NCBI RefSeq assembly: GCF_030518235.1
Contig: NZ_JAULSA010000005.1
Span: 248,001-312,000 of the forward strand
DNA length: 64,000 bases
Direction: 5' to 3'
Source of the DNA: Saccharibacillus sp. CPCC 101409
GTDB lineage: Bacteria; Bacillota; Bacilli; Paenibacillales; Paenibacillaceae
The notes under the pieces were generated by a model that was not told the DNA's origin, searched no databases, and worked only from the letters and a program-made list of their open reading frames with translations. Positions 17,240 through 25,171 of the stretch are shown here, piece by piece. Position numbers and translations under genes: made by a program. Positions within the stretch are counted from its first letter, which is position 1. The number at the start of each line of letters is the position of its first letter.

Positions 17240-18283
17240 TTGAATAGAATCAAGCTGCCGGGTATGAGAAAATGGCTGCCGGTCGCGCTCGCCTGTACGG
17301 TGACGCTCGGCGGAGTCGCGCTCTCGCCTTTTTCCGAGTCGTCCGTTTATGCCGCTTCGTCCGCCGAGCAGTCGGCCGTGGACTGGACCAGTCCCGCCCG
17401 CTCGTCTCTTCTCAGAGTCATCTCCGCAAGCGCCAGAGCTTCCGACGACTTCTACAGCGATCCGGACAATGCGAAGTATGTCGAGGTGAAGTCGGCTGTC
17501 GACCGCGCGCGTGCGCTGCTTCAGGAAACCGATGTGACTTCCACCAAATTAGCTTCGGCGGAGCGCAGTCTGAGCGCCGCGCTCGACGCTTATATCAAAG
17601 AATACATCCGCGACGCTTCGATCCTGGAGCGCCAGACGTTCCAGACCGCGAGAATGCTGAGCAATGCCGCCGGCACGACGCCGGGCAAATATCCGCAGCA
17701 GGCGGTCGACGCCATGCTGGCGGTGATCGATCAGGCGCAGGCCGTCGCTTACGATCCGAACGCCACGCCGGAACAGCTGCGCTCGGCTTACCGCAAATAC
17801 GTGGACGGATTCGCGGTACTGCAGGAGTCGCGCATCTACGACCAAGGCTCGTACGCCGCTTCGCTCGACGCCAAACGCCAGAATATCCAGGCGCGCCTAA
17901 GCGAACTGCAAAGCCGCGAAGATTTCGCGAAGCTGACGGCTTCCTTCGAAGCGCACGCCGCCGGACTCGACCGTCTGCTCGCCGCAAACGCCACCCAGCT
18001 GGCGGTGGAAGGCGCCGACCGCGCCGTGCAGAGCGCTTACGAGGCGCTGACCGAAGGATTGAACCTGGCCGCCGATCTGGCGCAGGCCCGTTCGCTGATG
18101 GACTCGTCGCCCAAAGGAATCCGCAGCGGCCAGTATCCGAGTTCCGCGTTCGGCGAGCTTCGCAGAGCAATCAACCAGGCCGCTTCGTCCCTGTCGGGTT
18201 CGGCCGGCGCTTCCAAGCTGACCGAAGCTCGCGCTTCGCTGGGCAAAGCCGTCGAGAAGTTCAAGTCCACCGTGCACGCGTGA
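17240..18283 (+). CDS. Secreted FIVAR-repeat protein
   Basis: 347-residue exported, helical protein. Residues 1-38 are a signal peptide (MRKWLPVALACTVTLGG core, cleavage probably after VYA). The mature part contains FIVAR-like helical repeats, recognised by the GKYP/GQYP signature followed by a long helix: TTPGKYPQQAVDAMLAVIDQAQ (about 150-170) and SGQYPSSAFGELRRAINQA (about 295-313), with a degenerate unit between. FIVAR modules occur in cell-surface and cell-wall proteins of Firmicutes, often next to carbohydrate or adhesin domains; none of those is present here. The start is TTG at 17240 with GGAGGAG 6 bases upstream. It is monocistronic with a terminator. Exact role unknown. Confidence 0.75.
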   Translation: MNRIKLPGMRKWLPVALACTVTLGGVALSPFSESSVYAASSAEQSAVDWTSPARSSLLRVISASARASDDFYSDPDNAKYVEVKSAVDRARALLQETDVTSTKLASAERSLSAALDAYIKEYIRDASILERQTFQTARMLSNAAGTTPGKYPQQAVDAMLAVIDQAQAVAYDPNATPEQLRSAYRKYVDGFAVLQESRIYDQGSYAASLDAKRQNIQARLSELQSREDFAKLTASFEAHAAGLDRLLAANATQLAVEGADRAVQSAYEALTEGLNLAADLAQARSLMDSSPKGIRSGQYPSSAFGELRRAINQAASSLSGSAGASKLTEARASLGKAVEKFKSTVHA

Positions 18284-18320
18284 CTGCGATTTTCTATCGG
18301 TCAGGAAGCGAAACAGGACC

Positions 18321-18350
18321 AAAAAAGACACCGCTGCCGGTGTCTTTTTT
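18321..18350. terminator. Terminator after FIVAR gene
   Basis: AAAAAAGACACCG pairs with CGGTGTCTTTTTT around a 4-base loop. Six T follow on the plus strand and six on the minus strand, so it can serve both the FIVAR gene and hsp20. Confidence 0.88.
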
Positions 18351-18467
18351 CTTACTCGATTTGTCGCCTTTTTTGAGCCAAAGGCTGTATCGTCATTCCG
18401 AATACACCGTCGATCTCACTGTTTGAGCGAGACGGCCGCTCAGTACCTTTGTCAACGCTAAACGGAC

Positions 18468-18917
18468 TCAGTCTTCGCCTTCGATCAAAATGCGTTTGAC
18501 GGCGGGATTGTCGCGCTTCGGAATCTCCAGCTTGAGCAGCCCGTCCTTGAGCGAAGCGCGAATGCCTTCGCGGTCGGCGTCTTCGATATAGAAGCGCCGC
18601 ACGAACTCGCCGAAGCGCCGTTCGCTTCGAACGATACGCCGCTGTTCGCTTTCTTCCTGCGCGGTTTCTTCCTGCCGAACCGCCCGGATCGTCAGGTAAG
18701 GCGCGGTATAATCGACGTCGATATCGTCTTTCTTGAAGCCGGGCAGTTCCGCTTCCACCCAATACCGGCCGTCCCGCTCGTGAATATCGGTACGAAACGA
18801 CATGGCCCGCTCGCGCATCGGCCCGGCAAATTCTTCGCCGAACGTATCTCCGAACGTTTTGGCCAATTGATTGAATATCTCTTCCGCATGTCTGCCAAAA
18901 GGACCCTGTTCAAACAT
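18468..18917 (-). CDS. Small heat-shock protein Hsp20/alpha-crystallin
   Basis: 149-residue Hsp20 family holdase that binds unfolding proteins without ATP. The alpha-crystallin domain spans about 42-135: FRTDIHERDGRYWVEAELPGF, FGEFVRRFYIEDADREGIRA, and the conserved AxLKDGLLKLEIPK. The C-terminal IxI-type oligomer motif is present as ILIEGED. AAGGGGAAAT precedes the ATG at 18917. It has its own sigma-A promoter overlapped by a CtsR operator. Confidence 0.93.
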   Translation of the reverse strand: MFEQGPFGRHAEEIFNQLAKTFGDTFGEEFAGPMRERAMSFRTDIHERDGRYWVEAELPGFKKDDIDVDYTAPYLTIRAVRQEETAQEESEQRRIVRSERRFGEFVRRFYIEDADREGIRASLKDGLLKLEIPKRDNPAVKRILIEGED

Positions 18918-18960
18918 CTTCCATTTCCCCTTTCCGAAATTGGCGATCGTTGGAACGAAT

Positions 18961-19016
18961 CTTGACCTTTATTGACCTTGCGTCTTTATTATAAAAGCGG
19001 CTTCCGCTAAAAACAA
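18961..19016 (-). promoter_or_regulatory. hsp20 promoter with CtsR operator
   Basis: Minus strand -35 TTGTTT (19016-19011), 17-base spacer, -10 TATAAT (18993-18988). The direct repeat GGTCAAT-AAA-GGTCAAG (plus-strand complement 18961-18978) sits at the start point. It matches the CtsR heptad consensus RGTCAAANANRGTCAAA closely. CtsR represses class III heat-shock genes in low-GC Gram-positives. Confidence 0.85.
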
Positions 19017-19099
19017 AAACGATCTTCGCCGCTTAGCGGCCTTTGCGGGCGCTGCGCGGCGGTCAATCGTTTCCATCCGCCCGTTTTCGCGCTTTTTGA

Positions 19100-20053
19100 T
19101 CAGGTTTGGACTTTTTGCGATTTGCCGCTTTCCTTATCGAACAGCAGTTTCTCGTAATCGTCCACACGGACCAGCAGGGATTCGGCATAACGCAATACCT
19201 TTTCGTCCGGTCCCCGGCTCTCCAGCAGCGCGGCCGCCCCGCGAACGTTCCACAGCCTGATGGCGGCATGCAGCAGCGTGTCTTCGATGCGTATCGCCCG
19301 CTCTTCGTATCCCCGCTTGAACGCGCGCAAATTCCGCCGGGCCGTTTCCGTGCCCTTGAGCTCCAGCGTAGAAACGAGCAGCGCGGCCAGATCGAAATGC
19401 CGGTCTCCCCGGCGCACTTCGCCGAAGTCGATAATCCGCGCGCCTTCCGCGCCGAACACCAGATTCCAGCGTCCAAGATCGCCGTGGATATAACTTTCCG
19501 CGGCTTTTTCTTGCCCGGACCGCGCCGCGCGGGCGGCATCTTCGGCTTCCGAACACGCCGAGACGGCCGTTCCGATCCGCTTCACAGCCGCATTCCGCTC
19601 CGCGCCGGGGTAACGCGCAAGAAAAGCGCTCCATTTGCTTTGCAGCTCGAAGCGGTCGGGCTGCGCGTCCAGTTCCAGTCCGGAAAGCGCGGTATGCAGC
19701 AGACCGGCTTTGGCGCCCAGCTCTTCAAAATCGACGACAACCGCTCCCGGCGGCAGCGGTTCGATATAATGCTGCAGATTGTAAAAAGCGCTTTCCGATT
19801 CGATCCACGGATTCCCGTCCGACGCAATCCGTATTTCGGGACAAACCGACCGGCCTTTCAGCGCTTCCGCGATGCGATATTCGGTCAGCGCCTGCTCCCG
19901 GCCGCGCATGCGCCTCAGCACGTAAATACCGGTTTCCGAGGCAATCAGGCGCGCGCCCGACGATATGCCGGCCGACGCGTTATTCTCCGATCGGATGTGT
20001 CCGATACCGAAGCCGCGGGCGGCTGCCTGCGCCTCCGGCGACAGCTGCGCCAC
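19100..20053 (-). CDS. Aminoglycoside-phosphotransferase-fold kinase
   Basis: 317-residue kinase-fold protein (APH/choline kinase family). The catalytic loop is YIHGDLGRWNLVF (HGDxxxxN) and the metal-binding Asp is in RIIDFGEVRRGDRHFDLAALL. The N-terminal lobe has VLRRMRGREQALTEYRIAEAL. Spore-coat CotS-like kinases and antibiotic kinases share this layout, so a substrate cannot be assigned. The start is GTG 20053, two bases after the upstream GNAT stop, with AGGCGG just upstream; the longer in-frame ATG would lie deep in that gene. The two genes are probably translationally coupled. Confidence 0.82.
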   Translation of the reverse strand: MAQLSPEAQAAARGFGIGHIRSENNASAGISSGARLIASETGIYVLRRMRGREQALTEYRIAEALKGRSVCPEIRIASDGNPWIESESAFYNLQHYIEPLPPGAVVVDFEELGAKAGLLHTALSGLELDAQPDRFELQSKWSAFLARYPGAERNAAVKRIGTAVSACSEAEDAARAARSGQEKAAESYIHGDLGRWNLVFGAEGARIIDFGEVRRGDRHFDLAALLVSTLELKGTETARRNLRAFKRGYEERAIRIEDTLLHAAIRLWNVRGAAALLESRGPDEKVLRYAESLLVRVDDYEKLLFDKESGKSQKVQT

Positions 20054-20055
20054 GC

Positions 20056-20547
20056 TTATTCCGCCTGTCTCCGGCCGAACGTCAGCTCCATCGGACCCGA
20101 GCAGACGCTGTACCCGTTCTTCGCGTAGAACGTCTCGCCGCGGCCTTCCGGCCAGACGAGAATAAATTCGTGCTCCAGTTCTCTCGCCCACTGCTCGACG
20201 ACCTGGGCGAGCCGGCTGCCGATGCCCCGGCCGCGGAACTCGGGCAGCGTATAGACGTTGGTCATATAAATAAACGGCTGGGTCAACCGGCCCGGGCGGG
20301 GCACATTGTGGATCATCTCCAGATAGATATGGGACACGACCTGCTCTTCGTATTCCGCCACCCAGACCACCCAGTGCTCCGAGCCGATCGCTTCGACAAG
20401 AAATTCGTGCATTTCGTCGTGGTAATCGCTTTTCTGCTCATGGGTGACCTCCAGCCCCGCTTCTTCTTCCAGCGCAAAATCGAAACGCATGGCCGCAAGC
20501 TGTTCGATATCCGACGTTGCCGCCGTTCGCATAATTAATTCGCTCAT
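20056..20547 (-). CDS. GNAT family N-acetyltransferase
   Basis: 163-residue GNAT. The acetyl-CoA loop is MTNVYTLPEFRGRGIGSRLAQVVEQWA (residues about 95-121). The C-terminal part has HEFILVWPEGRGETFYAKNGYSVCSGPMEL. AGGAGCG lies upstream of the ATG at 20547. It is followed after two bases by the kinase-fold gene, and acetyltransferase plus kinase pairs of this sort can act on the same small molecule; that link is inference only. Confidence 0.87.
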   Translation of the reverse strand: MSELIMRTAATSDIEQLAAMRFDFALEEEAGLEVTHEQKSDYHDEMHEFLVEAIGSEHWVVWVAEYEEQVVSHIYLEMIHNVPRPGRLTQPFIYMTNVYTLPEFRGRGIGSRLAQVVEQWARELEHEFILVWPEGRGETFYAKNGYSVCSGPMELTFGRRQAE

Positions 20548-20674
20548 TGTATTCGCTCCTGTCCTATGTAAAATGACCGCGGAAAGCCGCAGCCGTGTGA
20601 TGGCGTTCTTTATTCTACATGAAATTCCGTTTATTAGGCAAACCAGCAGTTTTTCTTCCTTAAATCAGGCGCAA

Positions 20675-20709
20675 AAAACGGACATCGGCCTGAGCCGGAT
20701 GCCCGTTTT
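20675..20709 (-). terminator. Terminator after small hydrophilic gene
   Basis: AAAACGGACATCGGC (20675-20689) pairs with GCCGGATGCCCGTTTT (20694-20709) around CTGA. Six T follow on the minus strand. Confidence 0.82.
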
Positions 20710-20744
20710 GGCGAAAACTCACGCGGAGCCTTCGATGTTCGCCA

Positions 20745-20903
20745 TTACTTTTCTTCGTCGCCCGAAGCTTTTGGAGAAGGTTTGGCCGCCCACTCGTCCG
20801 CCTGGGTTTCGACGTTTGCGCCTTTTTCTTTCTTTTCTTTCTCCATCAGCGTGTCTTCGCCGGCGCTCTTCTGGTTCGGATCTGTGTTGTTGTCAGTCAT
20901 CAT
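20745..20903 (-). CDS. Small hydrophilic protein (52 aa)
   Basis: 52-residue, very charged protein (MMTDNNTDPNQKS, then MEKEKKEKG and a C-terminal SGDEEK). It has no hydrophobic segment and is likely disordered. It looks real because GAGGAGGAATTC directly precedes two adjacent ATG codons (20903 and 20900; either could be used) and a terminator follows. I do not recognise a family. Its composition recalls small acid-soluble or stress peptides of Bacillaceae, without firm evidence. Confidence 0.65.
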   Translation of the reverse strand: MMTDNNTDPNQKSAGEDTLMEKEKKEKGANVETQADEWAAKPSPKASGDEEK

Positions 20904-21014
20904 GAATTCCTCCTCAGCTTGTAATGGGATATGCAACATTTAGGATATGCAATCCTTGACAACCTATCATTACCCGCTGCCGAAAATTGAAAACATCCCC
21001 CGCGCAAACTTTCG

Positions 21015-21794
21015 TCAGCGGACCGACAGCCAGGCTCGCCCGCCGCGCCAGTCCACCTGCACCGGCATTTCGAAAAAGTCGCTCAGATGTTCGTTCGTCA
21101 GCACTTCGCCGGAAGCGCCCCGAGCAAAAACGCGGCCGCGCCGGATCAGCAGCGAGTGCGAGAACACCGGCGAAATTTCTTCCGCATGGTGCGTAACCAG
21201 CAGCAGCGTAGGCGCGTCCGGTTTGGCGGCCAGGGCGTCGATACTGCGCAGCAGCGCTTCGCGCGAAATAAAATCGAGTCCGTTGCTCGCTTCGTCCAGA
21301 ATAAGCAGCTTCGGCGAAGCCATCAGCGCGCGTGCGATCAGCAGCTTCTGCTTCTCCCCCTGCGAGCAGGTCTGGTACATCCGTCCGAGCAGGTGGCCGC
21401 AGCCCAGGTCGCGCATCAGCTCTTCCGCGCGTTCGCGATCCGCGGTTTGCATCTCCGCATACAAGCCGATCGAAGCATGCCGGCCGCTGACGACGATATC
21501 GAGCGCCTGCTCGTTCGGGCGAATCTTCTCCTGCAGCGAGGAGCTGACCCAGCCGATCGACTTGCGCAGCTCGCGCAGATCGATCGTGCCGAACTTGTGT
21601 CCCAGCACGGAGACTTCGCCCGAGGTCGGCCACATATACCCGTTGATCATGTTCAGGATGCTCGTTTTGCCCGATCCGTTCAGCCCGAGCACGGCCCAGT
21701 GCTGTCCCTCTTCGACCGCCCAGTCGATATTCTGCAAAATCATCTTGTCGCCCCGTCTCCAGGAGACGCCTTTCAGTTCGATCACCTTTGCCAC
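21015..21794 (-). CDS. ABC ATPase, YlmA-like, no permease nearby
   Basis: 259-residue stand-alone ATP-binding protein. Motifs: Walker A LGLNGSGKTSILN, Q-loop VSSSLQE, signature TCSQGEKQKLLIARAL, Walker B LLILDEASNGLD, H-loop LVTHHAEEI. The sequence pattern (WRRGDKMILQNIDWAVEEGQHWAVLG) is like B. subtilis YlmA and the ModF group. No membrane partner lies nearby, so it may act with a distant permease or in a non-transport role. AAAGGAGGAAAG precedes the ATG. Monocistronic. Confidence 0.87.
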   Translation of the reverse strand: MAKVIELKGVSWRRGDKMILQNIDWAVEEGQHWAVLGLNGSGKTSILNMINGYMWPTSGEVSVLGHKFGTIDLRELRKSIGWVSSSLQEKIRPNEQALDIVVSGRHASIGLYAEMQTADRERAEELMRDLGCGHLLGRMYQTCSQGEKQKLLIARALMASPKLLILDEASNGLDFISREALLRSIDALAAKPDAPTLLLVTHHAEEISPVFSHSLLIRRGRVFARGASGEVLTNEHLSDFFEMPVQVDWRGGRAWLSVR

Positions 21795-21860
21795 TTTCTT
21801 TCCTCCTTTAAAGCTGTGCTTCTCTAAGCGTAGACCAACGGCCCAAAATTTGCAAAACGA

Positions 21861-21900
21861 AAAAGGCCTTATCCGGCTTTAACGCCCGGACAGGGCCTTT
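21861..21900 (-). terminator. Terminator after histidine phosphatase gene
   Basis: AAAGGCC and CCGG arms pair with CCGG and GGCCTTT (21862-21876 with 21886-21900). Five T follow on the minus strand. Confidence 0.72.
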
Positions 21901-21968
21901 CTTATCATGCAGATTACGGTTGAAGCACCGGAGCGGCCCGGGGAAATAGAGCAGAGCCCTGGCCTTTT

Positions 21969-22583
21969 TCAGCCCCGCAGATGCTCCTGCGCGTTCGTAA
22001 ACACAATCCGTCTGCGCGAGCCGTCGATCCGCCACAGGTGGATGCCGGTGTCGCCGGTCGCCAGCGAAACGCCGGTATCGAACGGCAGCTTCAGCAGGCT
22101 GTGAAACAGCATATTGATCGTACCGCCGTGAGAAACGATGCAGATCCGGTGAAAGTCTTTCCTGCCGCGGTTGGCGAACAGCAGTCCCGACAGAAAAGCT
22201 TCCGCTCTCGCCCGGAACTGAATCTCGGATTCGGCCTCCGCAAACGTATCGTGCGGCTGCCGGCCTGAAGCCGGAAGCGGATACTTGACCGAAGCTTCTT
22301 CCCGCTTCAAGCCGGCAAGCAAACCGTTGTCCCACTCCATCAGGTCTTCGTCGTAGGCGACCCCGATTCCGCATTCCTGCGCGATCGCTTCCGCGGTGCG
22401 GGCGGCGCGCTTGAGCGGGCTCGCAAGAATCTCGTGCGGGCGGTAGGATCTTGCGATCCAGGCCGCGGCAAGCCCCGCCTGACGCTCGCCGAGCGGCGTC
22501 AGCACGAAATCGGCCCTCCCTTCGTGTCGGTCTTCCAGGTCCGCCTGCGACTCCCCGTGCCGCACGACCAGCAATTCGATCAT
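21969..22583 (-). CDS. Histidine phosphatase family protein
   Basis: 204-residue phosphoglycerate-mutase-like phosphatase. The catalytic motif LVVRHGESQADLE is at residues 5-17, with the second-half EILASPLKRAARTAEAIA and the second His in CIVSHGGTINMLFHSLL. The family includes phosphatases of sugar phosphates and cobalamin precursors; the substrate is not evident. GGGGGATG lies upstream of the ATG at 22583. Monocistronic. A second member of this family is at 31853-32392. Confidence 0.87.
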   Translation of the reverse strand: MIELLVVRHGESQADLEDRHEGRADFVLTPLGERQAGLAAAWIARSYRPHEILASPLKRAARTAEAIAQECGIGVAYDEDLMEWDNGLLAGLKREEASVKYPLPASGRQPHDTFAEAESEIQFRARAEAFLSGLLFANRGRKDFHRICIVSHGGTINMLFHSLLKLPFDTGVSLATGDTGIHLWRIDGSRRRIVFTNAQEHLRG

Positions 22584-22718
22584 TCGTTCATCCCCCAGTG
22601 ATCCCCTTTATAGTCCTTCTGCTTATATTGTCGTCCTTTTTCCTTGCTTAATCAATCGGTATATTCTATCATGAATTTTTCATCCCATGTTCTTTTAATA
22701 TAGGAAGCCGCCAAAAAA

Positions 22719-23273
22719 TCATAAGAGTTTCGCCATCGCGTATTCGTCGATATACCGGCCTTCCACCCGAAGCGAATGTTTGCGGATTCCTTCCTGCCGA
22801 AATCCCATCTTCCGGTACAGCGAAACGGCGGCCTCGTTATGCGCCATTACGGTCAGTTCCAGCCGATAAATCCCGCGTTCCCGCGCCCAGTTCTCCAGTT
22901 TTTCAAACAGTCGGGTCCCGATGCCCCGGCCCGAATAAGCCTGGAGGATGCCGACCACGATCTGCGCCGAATGCCGAATGCGATTCACGTTCGACCCGCG
23001 CGCTTCGATATAACCCGCGATTCGGCCTTCGCACTCCGCTATAAGGACAATGCTGCGGGGATGCAGCAGCGCGGACGCGATACGCTCCGTCTGCTCCGGC
23101 ACGGTCGTCCTGCGTTCTCCGGGCTCGTACAGCATAAACGCCGTTTCGGCATCCAGGCTCCGGCAGAGCTCCAGCCAGTTCTCCGCGTCCTCCATGCGGA
23201 TCTGCCGGATCGCGGCGCCGCGGCCGCCGGCTTCAGCGTTCGTTGTTTCTCCGTTTTTTGTTTCTTTTTCCAT
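22719..23273 (-). CDS. GNAT family N-acetyltransferase
   Basis: 184-residue GNAT of the RimI/SpeG-like group. Features are IRQIRMEDAENWLEL, the acetyl-CoA loop VVGILQAYSGRGIGTRLFEKLENWA (about 105-130) and IYRLELTVMAHNEAAVSLYRKMGFRQEGIRKH, with a C-terminal YIDEYAMAKL that is typical of this subgroup. The first 20 residues are polar. AAAGGG precedes the ATG. It starts 41 bases after the decayed Nudix gene. Confidence 0.88.
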   Translation of the reverse strand: MEKETKNGETTNAEAGGRGAAIRQIRMEDAENWLELCRSLDAETAFMLYEPGERRTTVPEQTERIASALLHPRSIVLIAECEGRIAGYIEARGSNVNRIRHSAQIVVGILQAYSGRGIGTRLFEKLENWARERGIYRLELTVMAHNEAAVSLYRKMGFRQEGIRKHSLRVEGRYIDEYAMAKLL

Positions 23274-23313
23274 CGCTTCGTATCCCTTTCTTTCCGTCGG
23301 CTCATGCCGGACC

Positions 23314-23674
23314 TTAGTCTATCCATGCCGGTCGATCCGGCTCGCGCAGAAACGCAAACAGTTCGCGCACCTGCGCCTGCGTATTGCGTTCGGCCGACAG
23401 CGGCGGCAGTTCGTCTTCGCCGAAAAATCCGACCTCGCTCGTCTCGATGCCGCTCGCCGCTTCTCCCCCGGTAATTTCGCAGCGGATAAACATCTTATAG
23501 ACGTAAAAAGGCGAGACCGGATGTTCGTGGAACTTTTTGTCCAGCACGGCCAGCAGCCTGAGTTCCCTCAGCATTTGGAAATCGTTCCAGATCGTACACA
23601 TCCCGCGAGTATTCCAGACCCGCCTGGCTGATCGCCTGGATTTGCCGCGCCCATTCCAACCACTTCGGCTGCAT
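23314..23674 (-). pseudogene. Nudix hydrolase remnant: frameshift plus core deletion
   Basis: Both ends of an ADP-ribose-type Nudix hydrolase are preserved but in different frames. The N-terminus (MQPKWLEWARQIQAISQAG through YSRDVYDLERF, from ATG 23674 behind GGAGG) is read in one frame. The C-terminus (RLLAVLDKKFHEHPVSPFYV, then ETSEVGFFGEDELPPLSAER) is read in another. The frame changes at TTTCCAAATG near 23585-23575. From family knowledge roughly 70 residues between LREL and RLLAVLD are missing, including the whole Nudix box GX5EX7REUXEEXGU. No active enzyme can be made. The intact ribosome binding site suggests recent decay. Confidence 0.78.
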
Positions 23675-23718
23675 ATGTATTCCTCCTTCAAAGTTCCCGC
23701 CGCAAAGCGGCTTCAAGC

Positions 23719-23750
23719 AAAAAAAGACTTTCCGCAAAAGAAAGTCTTTT
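23719..23750 (-). terminator. HD-GYP gene terminator
   Basis: AAAAGACTTTC (23722-23732) pairs with GAAAGTCTTTT (23740-23750). Seven T follow on the minus strand. Confidence 0.85.
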
Positions 23751-23794
23751 CCAGAGCTCCGAGCGAGCCGGTAAACACCCGATGCTTTTATATT

Positions 23795-24823
23795 CTAAAC
23801 GAATACTTCTTCGACGGCGAGCCCGCGCTCGCGCGACAGGTCGCGGAACTGATCGTCCACCCGGACGAGCGGTTTGAAAATATCCGACGGATTGTTGAGG
23901 ATGATCGTTCCGGTCTCCCCGTTGTTCAAGCGCACGCTCTTGCCGATCAGATTCGACATCAGGTGCTGGACGAGCGCCTGGACCGGCTTTTCGTTCAGCT
24001 TGCCGAAGCCCAGTTCGTACACTTCGTGCAGCACGTCGAGCAGCGCCCGCTTCGGCGCGTCTTTCCTGCCTTCCGACAATCTGAGATAGGTATCGGCGAC
24101 CGCTACGATCTGCGCGTAAGGATGAATATCCGGCTTGGTCAGTCCCTGCGGATACCCCGTGCCGTCTTCGCGCTCGTGGTGCTGCCAGGCGACCAGCGCC
24201 GTGACTTTGTCTTCCATCGACTTAAGAATAACGTCGTAACCCAGCTTGGCGTGCTTGCGCAGCTCCTGCCGGTCGTACTCCGTCAGATTATCCGTCCGGT
24301 TGCGGATCGTCGGGGAAATCTTGCTTTTGCCGATATCGTGCAGGTAGCCGCATTTGCTGATTGCGTAGCATTCCCCTCGCGAATAACCGAGCCATGTCGC
24401 TATGTAATAAGACAGCATCCCGACCTGCATCGAGTGGTTGTACAAGCTGACGTCCTCGCGCTCCAGCACCAGCAGCAGCGATACGATATCCCGGTGGTCG
24501 TCGACCGCGCGCAGCAGGGGTTCGAGCTGCATATCCACCGTTTCCTCATCGAATTTGCCGCTCGTCAGCGCTTCCAGAAAGATCGACTGATAACCGCGGA
24601 TCGCAAGCTCGATATGGCTTTGCATCGCCCGGCTCAGTACGCCCGCTCCCGTATCGCCGCCCCGGGGTTCGATTTCGACGTAGTCGATCCGATGCCGGTT
24701 CAGCAGATCGGTTTCTTCCGTTTTGATCACCGTGCCGCGCGGCAGCACATGCAGACCGATCGGGTTGAACGCGTCTTCTCTCAGCATATCGCCGTGTTGA
24801 AGCTCCGTTACATGGACTCGCAT
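23795..24823 (-). CDS. HD-GYP domain c-di-GMP phosphodiesterase
   Basis: 342 residues. The N-terminal 100 residues resemble the DUF3391/SAF-like lead of many HD-GYP proteins (MRVHVTELQHGDML, VLPRGTVIKTEE). The HD-GYP core starts near 130: YNHSMQVGMLSYYIA, CGYLHDIGKSKI, WQHHEREDGTGYPQGL and VAVADTYLRLSEGR, so catalytic HD and GYP motifs are intact. It should hydrolyse c-di-GMP in the cytosol. A C-terminal domain (SVRLNNGETGTIILNNP) is a PilZ- or S1-like beta unit typical of Paenibacillaceae members. GGGGGTG precedes the ATG. A sigma-D-like promoter upstream suggests a motility link. Confidence 0.88.
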   Translation of the reverse strand: MRVHVTELQHGDMLREDAFNPIGLHVLPRGTVIKTEETDLLNRHRIDYVEIEPRGGDTGAGVLSRAMQSHIELAIRGYQSIFLEALTSGKFDEETVDMQLEPLLRAVDDHRDIVSLLLVLEREDVSLYNHSMQVGMLSYYIATWLGYSRGECYAISKCGYLHDIGKSKISPTIRNRTDNLTEYDRQELRKHAKLGYDVILKSMEDKVTALVAWQHHEREDGTGYPQGLTKPDIHPYAQIVAVADTYLRLSEGRKDAPKRALLDVLHEVYELGFGKLNEKPVQALVQHLMSNLIGKSVRLNNGETGTIILNNPSDIFKPLVRVDDQFRDLSRERGLAVEEVFV

Positions 24824-24875
24824 TGGGCACCCCCTGGGTATTCTCGCATCTTTTTTTCTATCATTATATAAAAAG

Positions 24876-24902
24876 ATATCGGAAATCCGCTTTTTTTTAT
24901 TA
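24876..24902 (-). promoter_or_regulatory. Sigma-D-like promoter before HD-GYP gene
   Basis: On the minus strand TAAT (24902-24899), 15 bases, then TCCGATAT (24883-24876). The sigma-D consensus is TAAA-N15-GCCGATAT, so 3 of 4 and 7 of 8 positions match. A TATAAT (24868-24863) nearby may be an alternative sigma-A -10. The remaining bases up to 25041 are AT-rich with no other signal seen. Confidence 0.5.
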
Positions 24903-25041
24903 GAAAGCGCAGAACAATCCGTACTTTAGTCCGGTAAACCCCCCGCTAAAATGAGGCAAACTTACTAGTCGGTTTCTTGTTCATTTTGAATCGACAAACA
25001 GTATTTGCATTTTTTTCTTTGTGACGATTTTATGCGAGCAC

Positions 25042-25070
25042 TTGCTCCCGCTTTGCCGATCGGCTATACT
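25042..25070 (+). promoter_or_regulatory. Sigma-A promoter for the BKACE-like gene
   Basis: -35 TTGCTC (25042-25047), 17-base spacer, -10 TATACT (25065-25070), about 100 bases before the start codon. Confidence 0.55.
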
Positions 25071-25171
25071 GAATCCCCAAGCCTGCGCCGCTTCTGCCCG
25101 GAGCTCCCTTGAGCGGATAGAACCGCCGGCTTATCCATCGCGCCATGTCCGGAATCGGAGGAGGAGAAAAG

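Noticed and set aside
19100-20053. Antibiotic resistance kinase
   Set aside because: The APH fold alone does not show resistance; housekeeping and spore-coat kinases share it.
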